A DNA stretch of 8,634 bases, taken from NCBI GenBank assembly GCA_003661125.1, contig QMVO01000056.1, positions 1 to 8,634 on the forward strand. The letters run 5' to 3'. This DNA comes from Methanosarcinales archaeon (GTDB lineage Archaea; Halobacteriota; Syntropharchaeia; Alkanophagales; Methanospirareceae). This document shows, piece by piece, positions 1-4,927 of the stretch (its first letter is position 1; each line of letters begins with the position of its first letter). Below the pieces are notes generated by a model. The model did not search any database, was not told the origin of the DNA, and was given only the letters and a program-made list of their open reading frames with translations. The translations under genes and the position numbers were made by a program.

Positions 1-54
1 ATCAATACTTTCGGGATCCAGAGTTACTATCTCTTCCGGGATAGGGTGTGCCAT
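1..54 (-). CDS. N-terminus of an unidentified protein, truncated at window edge
   Basis: Only the first 18 codons lie in the window, reading MAHPIPEEIVTLDPESID from an ATG at 54 and open to position 1. No family can be recognised from so little. The start is supported by a TATA-like element about 30 bases upstream on the same strand (positions 79-88), the spacing expected for an archaeal leaderless transcript. There is no clear Shine-Dalgarno sequence, which also fits leaderless translation. It lies downstream of the feoC-like gene on the same strand but probably has its own promoter. It could be a chance open frame. Confidence 0.4.
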   Translation of the reverse strand, partial: MAHPIPEEIVTLDPESID

Positions 55-77
55 AATAAATTGATCGGAAATACCGC

Positions 78-90
78 TTTATAAAACTTT
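78..90 (-). promoter_or_regulatory. TATA-like promoter for the edge gene
   Basis: Read on the minus strand this is AAAGTTTTATAAA, an archaeal TATA-like box preceded by the purine-rich CGAAAG, which could act as a BRE. Its centre is about 30 bases before the ATG at 54, so transcription would begin at or just before the start codon. This is inferred from sequence and spacing only. Confidence 0.35.
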
Positions 91-118
91 CGATTAATAT
101 CCACTGGATATTGAGCAA

Positions 119-220
119 TTACGTAATTCTCATGGGTTTCATTCGCTGTTTTCGTTTATATTCCCATATCTCTTCCCAGTTCAGTTCGGTTTTCATTTTA
201 TCTTCTTTAGATTTAGACAA
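119..220 (-). CDS. possible small ORF or gene remnant (33 aa)
   Basis: An open frame just downstream of the feoC-like gene could start at TTG 220, or at ATG 196 giving 25 aa. It ends in TAA at 121-119. The product is rich in Lys, Glu, Arg and Trp; its core reads NWEEIWEYKRKQRMKP. The pattern N-W-x-E-I-W followed by a basic stretch recalls, from memory, the extreme N-terminus of some archaeal class I methyltransferases, so this could be the stub of a lost gene. An AAGAAGG sequence at the end of feoC precedes the TTG. It may equally be non-coding spacer between feoC and the edge gene; coding status is uncertain. Confidence 0.25.
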   Translation of the reverse strand: MSKSKEDKMKTELNWEEIWEYKRKQRMKPMRIT

Positions 221-224
221 TTTT

Positions 225-512
225 TCATATCCTTCTTTGCTTCTTAACGCATTCCCTTCCCTTTTCCGTCAACATATACATTCTCATCTTCCTACTCCCC
301 GGTGCAGGCACACTGCACGTGTTACTCATTGGACATCCTTCACCCCCACACCCTTGACCTTTTTCTGAACTGATTTCGCAGAGATAACCTGCACGAACCA
401 TGAACTCTATCCTCGCCAGTAGCACGGATTTCCACATATTCAACTCCGTAGCAAGCACATCTAAAGTGCCGCCTTTCTCAATCCGACGTAGAAGTTTCTC
501 GGTTGTTGTCAT
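225..512 (-). CDS. feoC: FeoC-like winged-helix protein with a four-cysteine Fe-S motif
   Basis: This 95-aa protein resembles FeoC-type small regulators. Residues about 1-48 form a helix-turn-helix-like segment (KLLRRIEKGGTLDVLATELN, then a second helix). Residues 45-66 carry C45, C55, C60 and C66, the last three in CGGEGCPMSNTC. The C-terminus has a winged-helix-like YMLTEKGRE. Known FeoC proteins are winged-helix domains with a cysteine loop that can hold an Fe-S cluster and influence FeoB stability or feo expression. An upstream ATG at 527 is in frame, but ATG 512 is preceded by AAAGGAG at 5-base spacing, so 512 is preferred. The gene lies 88 bases after the preceding open frame and may have its own promoter. 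Assignment to the Feo system rests on the cysteine pattern and the neighbours; a generic MarR/ArsR-like regulator is the alternative. Confidence 0.75.
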   Translation of the reverse strand: MTTTEKLLRRIEKGGTLDVLATELNMWKSVLLARIEFMVRAGYLCEISSEKGQGCGGEGCPMSNTCSVPAPGSRKMRMYMLTEKGRECVKKQRRI

Positions 513-547
513 TTTACTCCTTTGCATTGCTAACCTGAGCTATTTCA

Positions 548-585
548 TGATAAAAAACAATAAAGAAGTGTTATATATTCCCCTC
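548..585 (-). promoter_or_regulatory. possible promoter (and T-rich terminator) before feoC
   Basis: On the minus strand a GGAGGGGAATATATAAC segment (TATA-like core at about 570-579) lies about 63 bases before the feoC ATG at 512, predicting a short leader of roughly 35-40 bases. A T-rich run, including six T at 552-557, follows and could end transcripts from the upstream feo genes. Both readings are inferred from base composition and spacing alone. Confidence 0.3.
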
Positions 586-600
586 CCTCAATTGCAAATC

Positions 601-882
601 TCAACGTGCTATTTTCTTACCGTACACCAGAGCCAGCAGCGAAGTCTGTCCTATCACCAGCATCGAAAAGAATATCGCTCCTCCCACGACGTCAGGTTCT
701 TCTTCCGGCTCTTCTACACCTTCAAAAAGCACCCGGTCCGGTTGTGTTAGAAACGCATCCCTTACAGCTTCCCATTGTGCCCCGAATTCATCTATTTCCT
801 CCGGGGTCGCCGTCTTCTCTACTTTCACCTTCTTCCTCAGCTCGAAGAAACCCTCTGGAATCACTCCTTCTTTCACTTGCAC
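601..882 (-). pseudogene. C-terminal fragment (third frame) of a broken gene after feoB, ending in a membrane helix
   Basis: The open frame has only a GTG (882) as a possible start, with a weak AGGA about 12 bases upstream. The coding-like sequence continues upstream of it in the same frame (reading VIIRKSTGKEFEV across 918-880). The 93-aa product has a charged soluble part with a VKVEKTATPEEIDEF segment, an acidic stretch EGVEEPEEEPD, and one predicted membrane helix near the C-terminus followed by the basic tail YGKKIAR, suggesting C-tail anchoring. The frame upstream (915-1262) ends exactly where this one becomes protein-like, and restoring one base near 915-925 would join them. It could be a separate short gene, but the lack of a good start favours a frameshifted continuation, real or due to sequencing error. 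No family recognised. Confidence 0.5.
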
Positions 883-914
883 TTCAAACTCTTTTCCTGT
901 GGATTTCCGGATGA

Positions 915-1262
915 TTACAAAGTTCCAGTTGCTATGTCTACCATGTACTTCTTGAGGTTCTTTACCGACAAATCTGTTACCTCCGTTTCATCGGGCAGAA
1001 TTAGCCGAAGCTCTCCTCTGGACTTTACATCCGGAACTTTTGGTCCTGTCCCGATTATATACTGAAGACATTCCGTAGCACCCGGTGTGGGGCGGCGACT
1101 GATAAACTTTATGTCCGCTCTCTCCGGTATCTCATCGCTCCACAGTTCTGATATACCCAGCAGTGTTATCTCTACTTCTGTCCCGTCATCCGAGCTTCTT
1201 TCTCCTTCATGATATAATACACAATCACGAGTGAGAACGGCAGCAAGAACATTTCCGGGCAA
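915..1262 (-). pseudogene. middle fragment (second frame) of a broken gene after feoB
   Basis: This frame is open from 1262 to the TAA at 917-915, but its only start is a TTG at 1262, buried 91 bases inside the upstream membrane-protein gene and without a ribosome binding site. Sequence that looks like real protein begins about where the upstream frame stops (VEITLLGISELW) and continues through segments such as IPERADIKFISRRP and LRLILPDETEVTDL, giving a beta-rich soluble domain of about 85 aa. Adding one base near 1172-1190 would fuse it to the four-helix protein, and one base near 915-925 would fuse it to the 601-882 frame. The combined span (1039 bases plus 2) is divisible by three and would give 346 aa. 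Alternatively it belongs to a separate gene whose start is lost. No family recognised. Confidence 0.5.
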
Positions 1263-1639
1263 TACGGTGGTGCATAGCTTGCTAAAAATCCTTCTAAGCT
1301 GTTAAACCACGTCTCTTCTCCAGGAATAGAACCCGCTATCCGCGACCATATTGCCATTCCTGCAACGATCCATATCATTATACTTGCCATCACTGCTTTC
1401 GCCAGTTGATGTATCTCGGCAAAATTCCTCACGCTGCTCAGGTAAAAGAATCCCACAGAAATGAGGATTATCGCCCTCCACGGCAGGAACATGGGGTCTG
1501 CAGCCCCTGAGGAATCCAGAATCCCCCATGTAAATCCCTCACCCGCACTCGCAATCAGTTCCGCAACACCAAACACCAACGCTATAGCACCTAAAACCGC
1601 GAAATATATCTGCCCAAATTTCTCTTCTACTTCGTTCAT
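1172..1639 (-). CDS. four-helix integral membrane protein of unknown function, downstream of feoB
   Basis: The 155-aa product has four likely membrane segments at residues about 11-30, 51-70, 80-101 and 129-144, followed by a charged tail (KEKEARMTGQK). The ATG at 1639 lies 4 bases after the FeoB permease stop, with a GGGGGTGG sequence inside the end of that gene as a possible ribosome binding site, so the two are almost certainly co-transcribed. I do not recognise the family. Position suggests an accessory role in iron uptake, but this is inference only. The stop at 1174-1172 may not be the natural end: a different frame becomes protein-like immediately after it, so this may be the N-terminal third of a longer frameshifted protein of about 346 aa. 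Confidence 0.7.
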   Translation of the reverse strand: MNEVEEKFGQIYFAVLGAIALVFGVAELIASAGEGFTWGILDSSGAADPMFLPWRAIILISVGFFYLSSVRNFAEIHQLAKAVMASIMIWIVAGMAIWSRIAGSIPGEETWFNSLEGFLASYAPPYCPEMFLLPFSLVIVYYIMKEKEARMTGQK

Positions 1640-1643
1640 TTGT

Positions 1644-2900
1644 TTATGCCACCCCCAGCATGATTCCTACTAAATGTATCAAGCCGCCATAGACCAGCAC
1701 CATCACTACAAGAGAGGCGATGCTGCCGATGAACTCTTTCCAGCTCTCTTCCTTCAACATCAGGGCGAATGTCGCTAAACACGGGAAATAGATACACAGC
1801 AGAACCACGGACGTGAACACCTGGAATGTGGTCATTATCCCCCGCTCCATGAGACCACCGAGCACGCCCACTGCCAGGTCTTTCCTCAGAAACCCTGCTA
1901 TTAGGGGCGATACTGTTTCTCCCGGTACTCCAAACAAGCCCATCAAAAATGGACCCAGCACGGTGGCTAACCAATCCATCGCTCCTGTCAGGTACATAAG
2001 TCCCACTATCAGACAGCCTAACAGAACGAAAGGGACCGCAACCAGCAGGAAACGTGACGTCCTTATCCACAGCTTCCTTCCTATATTCCTCAACGTTGGC
2101 ATTCGATATGGTGGTACATCCATTATGATCTCCGGCGACCTCCCCGGCACGATTTTGTTCAGGATAAACCCGAAGCCGAGATAACCTATAGCTAAAGTCA
2201 GGAAGATCCAGCCCATCAGCTCTGGAACCAGATCCTGCATTATTCCTATCTGCGCTCCACAGGGAACGAATACAGACAACAGCGTAATCATCATGAACCT
2301 CTGTTTCCTTGTTTCCAGTGGTCTCGTTGCTGTCACACCTGGGATATTGCAGCCCAATGCGAGGAACGTAGGAACAATCGCATAGCCGTGCAAACCTATT
2401 TTGTGCAGCACGGTATCAACGAGAACCGCCAGTCTTGGCAAATATCCTATATCCTCCAGGATTGCAAACACCAGATAAAACGCCAGTACTGCCCACAGCA
2501 CTACGCCAAATGGCACGAAAAAACCACTGGTGAGCACGCCAAAAGCCTCAAAGCAATTGTCCGAGGCTACAAGCACTCCGTTCTCCCAATGTCCCGCATC
2601 CACCATGAGAGCATAGAACGGGTTTCCCAGCCCGCCGGGGAAAACGGACTGCAGCCACGGCAGCCAGTGTTCATCGAATAGCCGGACCATAAAGCCGTCA
2701 GTAAACAGCGTGCCTGCGAAATCGATGAAAAAAGACCAGAATCCGTATAGAACAGCAATTGCAACCGGTATTCCTGTAAGCGGCTTAACCGTGAGTTCCG
2801 CAATTGCGTCCTTCAACGTATGCTTATACGCACCAAATTCCACCGTTTGTTTCGATATCTTCTCTATCAAATCCCATCTTTCATCCACTGACAGCGGCAC
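1644..2900 (-). CDS. feoB: FeoB membrane permease domain (split FeoB, C-terminal part)
   Basis: This 418-aa protein is the membrane half of the ferrous-iron transporter FeoB, without the GTPase. It begins with a short soluble region (residues 1-40, ERWDLIEKIS then TVKPLTGIP), the end of the usual linker. Many membrane helices follow, with the FeoB Gate hallmarks: LGCNIPGVTATR (182-193), VPCGAQIGIM (212-221), FLRKDLAVGVLG (337-348) and YFPCLATFALM (371-381). The cysteines in the two Gate motifs are those expected to line the Fe(II) path. Start choice: the frame is open to TTG 2924, but GTG 2900 has a near-perfect AGGAGGTG (2914-2907) at 6-base spacing. It overlaps the end of the GTPase gene by 20 bases, implying translational coupling. 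Full-length FeoB normally fuses both parts in one chain. Confidence 0.93.
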   Translation of the reverse strand: MPLSVDERWDLIEKISKQTVEFGAYKHTLKDAIAELTVKPLTGIPVAIAVLYGFWSFFIDFAGTLFTDGFMVRLFDEHWLPWLQSVFPGGLGNPFYALMVDAGHWENGVLVASDNCFEAFGVLTSGFFVPFGVVLWAVLAFYLVFAILEDIGYLPRLAVLVDTVLHKIGLHGYAIVPTFLALGCNIPGVTATRPLETRKQRFMMITLLSVFVPCGAQIGIMQDLVPELMGWIFLTLAIGYLGFGFILNKIVPGRSPEIIMDVPPYRMPTLRNIGRKLWIRTSRFLLVAVPFVLLGCLIVGLMYLTGAMDWLATVLGPFLMGLFGVPGETVSPLIAGFLRKDLAVGVLGGLMERGIMTTFQVFTSVVLLCIYFPCLATFALMLKEESWKEFIGSIASLVVMVLVYGGLIHLVGIMLGVA

Positions 2901-3426
2901 TTTCACCACCTCCTGCGTTTTCAATGATTTTTTCTATTTTTACAGGTGCCGCTTCTTTTATCTTAGAAACGAGCTCCTTGAAGCCTTCTCCACTTATCGC
3001 CGTCGTTGGCACTACGGGCACACCCAAAATCCGCTCCAGTTTCTCCACATCTATTCTTATATTCTTGTCCTCTGCAACGTCCCACATGTTCAATGCCACT
3101 ATAACCGGATAACCGCGTTCAATGATCTCCAGAGCTAAGTAAAGACCTCGCTCTACTTTCGATGCATCGAGCACGCATACCACCACCGAGTCCCGATTCT
3201 CTTCCAGCATTTTTACCGCCACTTCTTCTGCTTTGTCCTTCGGCTCCAACGAAAAAGCCCCGGGTACGTCTATTAGCTCGACATCTTCTCCTTCCAAACG
3301 CATCCAGCCTCGCATGAAATCCACCGTGGTTCCCGGATAATTTGACTCAAACACTTTTGCTCCCGTGAGCCGGTTGAAGAAAACGCTTTTCCCCACATTC
3401 GGATGCCCCATCAATAAGATTTTCAT
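2881..3426 (-). CDS. feoB: stand-alone FeoB GTPase (split FeoB, N-terminal part)
   Basis: The 181-aa protein is the G domain of FeoB, which controls Fe(II) transport through the membrane part. All G motifs are present: G1 GHPNVGKS (7-14), G2 switch I YPGTTVDF (30-37), G3 DVPG (53-56), G4 NMWD (113-116) and G5 TAISG (142-146). The MKILLMG start at ATG 3426 is typical of FeoB N-termini, and an AGGAGGT lies about 11 bases upstream. It has no membrane segment and only a short stub of the guanine-dissociation-inhibitor helical region, so the chain ends about where the linker to the membrane domain would begin. It sits between the feoA genes and the permease, overlapping the latter by 20 bases. It presumably docks onto the separate permease at the inner face of the membrane. 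Confidence 0.93.
   Translation of the reverse strand: MKILLMGHPNVGKSVFFNRLTGAKVFESNYPGTTVDFMRGWMRLEGEDVELIDVPGAFSLEPKDKAEEVAVKMLEENRDSVVVCVLDASKVERGLYLALEIIERGYPVIVALNMWDVAEDKNIRIDVEKLERILGVPVVPTTAISGEGFKELVSKIKEAAPVKIEKIIENAGGGESAAVSG
2901..2914 (-). promoter_or_regulatory. strong Shine-Dalgarno deciding the FeoB permease start
   Basis: On the minus strand AGGAGGTG (2914-2907) lies six bases before GTG 2900. It is embedded in the last codons of the GTPase gene, where it encodes the odd Gly-rich C-terminal tail AGGGESAAVSG. It is the best ribosome binding site in the window and shows that the permease is translated as its own protein, rather than being the product of a recent frameshift. Confidence 0.8.
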
Positions 3427-3449
3427 TTCTCTTCTTCTACCTCCTTTTT

Positions 3450-3683
3450 CTATCCCACCTCTACGACTATTTTTTCCGCTACACCTAACCCCAGAGACGT
3501 GAACGACTTATCAACTTCTACCACCACCGGTCCTTTTATAGGCTGCTTCGTTGCCATTCTTATATTCTTACCTTCTCTGATGCCCATACCTGCTACTTGC
3601 TTTCTTAAATCCTCTGCTATCTCTTTCACCGTTCCTACTTCATCAAATTCCATTTCACTCAACTTCTTTTCCATTTCTTTCAT
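3450..3683 (-). CDS. feoA: FeoA, single-domain
   Basis: A 77-aa FeoA protein, an SH3-like small cytoplasmic partner thought to bind and stimulate FeoB. Hallmarks are VGTVKEIAEDLRKQVAGMGIREGKN-type layout at about residues 16-40, cut here for length to its key pieces GTVKEI and GMGIREG, then a beta-rich PVVVEVDKSF and the closing LGLGVAEKIVVEV. The length matches the usual 75-80 aa. It overlaps the preceding feoA by four bases (ATGA, 3683-3680), so the two are coupled. Two starts are possible: ATG 3683 has AAGGAGG only two bases away, while ATG 3674, three codons later, has it at 11 bases. The difference is three residues. It is followed after 23 bases by the FeoB GTPase. Confidence 0.88.
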   Translation of the reverse strand: MKEMEKKLSEMEFDEVGTVKEIAEDLRKQVAGMGIREGKNIRMATKQPIKGPVVVEVDKSFTSLGLGVAEKIVVEVG

Positions 3684-3940
3684 AGCCTCCTTACGACAAT
3701 CTTTTGCGCCATCCCTCTGCCTATGGACACCGTGTTTCTATCTACTTCTACAGTGACGGGTCCGTAACAAGAAATCACACGAACTATACTGCCTTCAAAT
3801 AAACCCCTTAAAAACAACTTCTGGCGAATGCCATGCCCACCTTCAACTGCCATAACTCTTCCGGCTTCACCGGGTCTCAACTGACTTAACGTCAGCACAT
3901 TGCCTTCATCCCAGCTCATGGAATTATTCTGCTCTTCCAT
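3680..3940 (-). CDS. feoA: FeoA, single-domain, second copy
   Basis: This 86-aa protein has one FeoA domain starting near residue 16 (LTLSQLRPGEAGRVMAVEGG), then LFLRGLFEGSIVRVI, a central PVTVEVDRNTVSIG and the end GMAQKIVVRRL. The motifs L-x-x-L-x-P-G, R-G-L-x-E-G and G-x-A-x-K-I-x-V are those of FeoA. ATG 3940 is 18 bases after the stop of the three-domain gene and preceded by AAAAAGAG. A second ATG eight codons in (MSWDEG) could also be used, because the first residues (MEEQNNS) are outside the domain. It shares the ATGA overlap with the next feoA. It is clearly diverged from the other copies, so it is not a recent duplication. Confidence 0.88.
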   Translation of the reverse strand: MEEQNNSMSWDEGNVLTLSQLRPGEAGRVMAVEGGHGIRQKLFLRGLFEGSIVRVISCYGPVTVEVDRNTVSIGRGMAQKIVVRRL

Positions 3941-3958
3941 CTCTTTTTATTTTTGTAC

Positions 3959-4666
3959 TTATTCCACCCAGACCTTTTCTGCGAGTCCGTGCCCAATAGT
4001 CATCAACTGTTCGCCAATTTTCGCAAGCACATAGCTTCCCCTTTTTGGAACGGGTGCAGGAATCTCCTTCCTGACCAATGTTATCACTTTCCCTTCCACT
4101 ATGCCCATTTGTTCAAATTTTTCCTTAAGCGAGGTTCCACCGATTACTTTGCTTATCTTTGCCTTCTCACTTTCCCTGAGATAATTAATCTGGATGGATT
4201 GTCCTTCCTTTTCTACCAGCACCTTCGATGCCTGACCTTCGCCCATACGTATCTCGCGGTCGTCTATTTTCAATACCAGAGTGTCGTCAGGGAGATGGCG
4301 TAAGAACTCTATTTCCTTCCCTTTTTCTATGCCAAGTTCAGCGAAATTATCTTCAAAGACTTTTCCGCCTTCAATTGTTTTTACCGTTCCCTTATCACCT
4401 GCTTCAAGTCTTAAAAGAGGAAGCGTTTTCCCTTCTTTCTCCACATACACCTTATCTGCCCATCCACGAGCTACGACTGCTTCTCTTCCTGCTGCTTTCA
4501 GTGAAATAGGTCCTACATGCACATGCACCGGCTCAGTGGCTACCACCGTAAGCTCGGTTCCTTCAGAAATGCCCAATTCCTCCAGATGCCCTTTGACTTC
4601 CAAGCCACCCTCTATTTTCTTTACCGCTACTTTTACCTCGGGCTCGACTTCGCTCAATAGTTTCAT
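3959..4666 (-). CDS. triple-FeoA protein (three tandem FeoA domains)
   Basis: The 235-aa protein consists of three FeoA-like domains in a row, at about residues 1-77, 82-153 and 159-235. Each repeats the same plan: an opening V-x-K-I-x-G-G or V-K-T-I-E-G-G, a central LGISEG / LGIEKG / MGIVEG turn, and a closing G-x-A-x-K-V-x-V-E (GWADKVYVE, GQASKVLVE, GLAEKVWVE). Domains are joined by short charged linkers (KEGKTLP, KEGQSIQ). FeoA is normally a single 75-80-aa domain, so this is an unusual multidomain form. It may offer several docking sites for the separate FeoB GTPase, or bring a metal or regulator response; neither can be read from sequence. It is the first gene of the feo operon, with GAGG 8 bases before ATG 4666. 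Confidence 0.85.
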   Translation of the reverse strand: MKLLSEVEPEVKVAVKKIEGGLEVKGHLEELGISEGTELTVVATEPVHVHVGPISLKAAGREAVVARGWADKVYVEKEGKTLPLLRLEAGDKGTVKTIEGGKVFEDNFAELGIEKGKEIEFLRHLPDDTLVLKIDDREIRMGEGQASKVLVEKEGQSIQINYLRESEKAKISKVIGGTSLKEKFEQMGIVEGKVITLVRKEIPAPVPKRGSYVLAKIGEQLMTIGHGLAEKVWVE

Positions 4667-4683
4667 TTTTTATTCCTCATCTC

Positions 4684-4693
4684 TATTATAAAG
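4684..4693 (-). promoter_or_regulatory. TATA-like element close to the feo operon start
   Basis: On the minus strand CTTTATAATA is centred about 22 bases before ATG 4666. Transcription from it would start at or inside the start codon, giving a leaderless message, which conflicts with the GAGG seen before that ATG. A second minus-strand TATA-like sequence (AAAATATATG, 4789-4798) would instead start transcription near 4767-4770 and give a leader of about 100 bases containing the inverted repeat. Which is used cannot be decided here. Confidence 0.3.
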
Positions 4694-4719
4694 TTAGGAA
4701 TACAAAAACCCTACCCTAA
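4694..4719. promoter_or_regulatory. TTAGG/CCTAA half-site pair
   Basis: TTAGG at 4694-4698 and CCTAA at 4715-4719 form an inverted pair separated by 16 bases. The half-sites are those of the longer dyad beside it at 4741-4759 but in the opposite arrangement. Bacterial DtxR/IdeR iron regulators recognise TTAGG...CCTAA boxes with a 9-base spacing, so this is similar but not canonical. The position just upstream of the feo operon makes an iron-responsive operator plausible. Confidence 0.3.
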
Positions 4720-4724
4720 AAGGA

Positions 4725-4776
4725 TTTGGTTTTGCTAAAAAACCTAAAAAAGTTAGGTTATTTGAGCAAAACCCAA
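4725..4776. promoter_or_regulatory. long imperfect inverted repeat, candidate operator or leader hairpin
   Basis: A perfect 7-bp inverted repeat AACCTAA (4741-4747) and TTAGGTT (4753-4759) is separated by five bases. It is flanked by a second matched pair, GGTTTTGCT (4728-4736) and AGCAAAACC (4765-4773). With one-base slips the symmetry extends over about 24 bases on each side. It is the most striking palindrome in the window and lies between two divergent operons, one of them for iron uptake. The CCTAA/TTAGG core suggests a DtxR-family-type metal regulator site. If feo transcription begins near 4770, the same sequence would be a hairpin in the leader RNA. Function is inferred. Confidence 0.5.
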
Positions 4777-4811
4777 TAAATTCGGGCACATATATTTTCT
4801 GCTAAAGTATC

Positions 4812-4827
4812 TATGGACGTATGGACG
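4812..4827. repeat. tandem 8-bp direct repeat upstream of the hdr promoter
   Basis: TATGGACG occurs twice in immediate succession (4812-4819 and 4820-4827), ending about 20 bases before the TATA box of the plus-strand operon. This is a position where archaeal activators often bind. It could also be a chance duplication. Confidence 0.3.
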
Positions 4828-4839
4828 CGGCAAAAATAT

Positions 4840-4857
4840 CGAAAAATTTATATATAG
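4840..4857 (+). promoter_or_regulatory. TATA box of the mvhD-frhB-hdrCBA operon
   Basis: TTTATATATA (4847-4856), preceded by the purine-rich CGAAAAA as a possible BRE, is a good archaeal promoter. Transcription would start near 4878-4882, leaving a leader of roughly 50 bases before ATG 4928. The leader is purine-rich and contains GGGAG about 13 bases before the start codon, a somewhat long spacing. Confidence 0.55.
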
Positions 4858-4927
4858 AAAAAGAGAAGACGAAATATATTAAGGCAGAAGGAAAAACAAA
4901 GAAAAGGAAGGGAGTGAGAATAGAAAA

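Noticed and set aside
915..990. programmed -1 frameshift site joining the 915-1262 and 601-882 frames
   Set aside because: The junction around 913-925 does not fit a classic X XXY YYZ slippery heptamer, and no clear stimulatory hairpin is seen, so an indel is the simpler explanation.
1636..2070. 144-aa minus-strand open frame overlapping the permease
   Set aside because: It is an alternative frame inside feoB; the permease frame has conserved motifs and the overlap is complete.
1813..2184. 123-aa plus-strand open frame
   Set aside because: It is opposite the FeoB permease, whose Gate motifs and membrane helices clearly show that the minus strand is coding.
2901..2924. upstream TTG start for the FeoB permease (adds MKTQEVVK)
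   Set aside because: GTG 2900 has a near-perfect Shine-Dalgarno at optimal spacing, whereas the TTG lacks one; the extra residues are encoded by the ribosome-binding region itself.
2710..3138. 142-aa plus-strand open frame spanning the FeoB junction
   Set aside because: It is antisense to both FeoB halves; the product has no family resemblance and its composition looks like a shadow frame.
4281..4691. 136-aa plus-strand open frame rich in Ser and Pro
   Set aside because: It lies antisense to the triple-FeoA gene, has low-complexity composition, no ribosome binding site and no recognisable motif.
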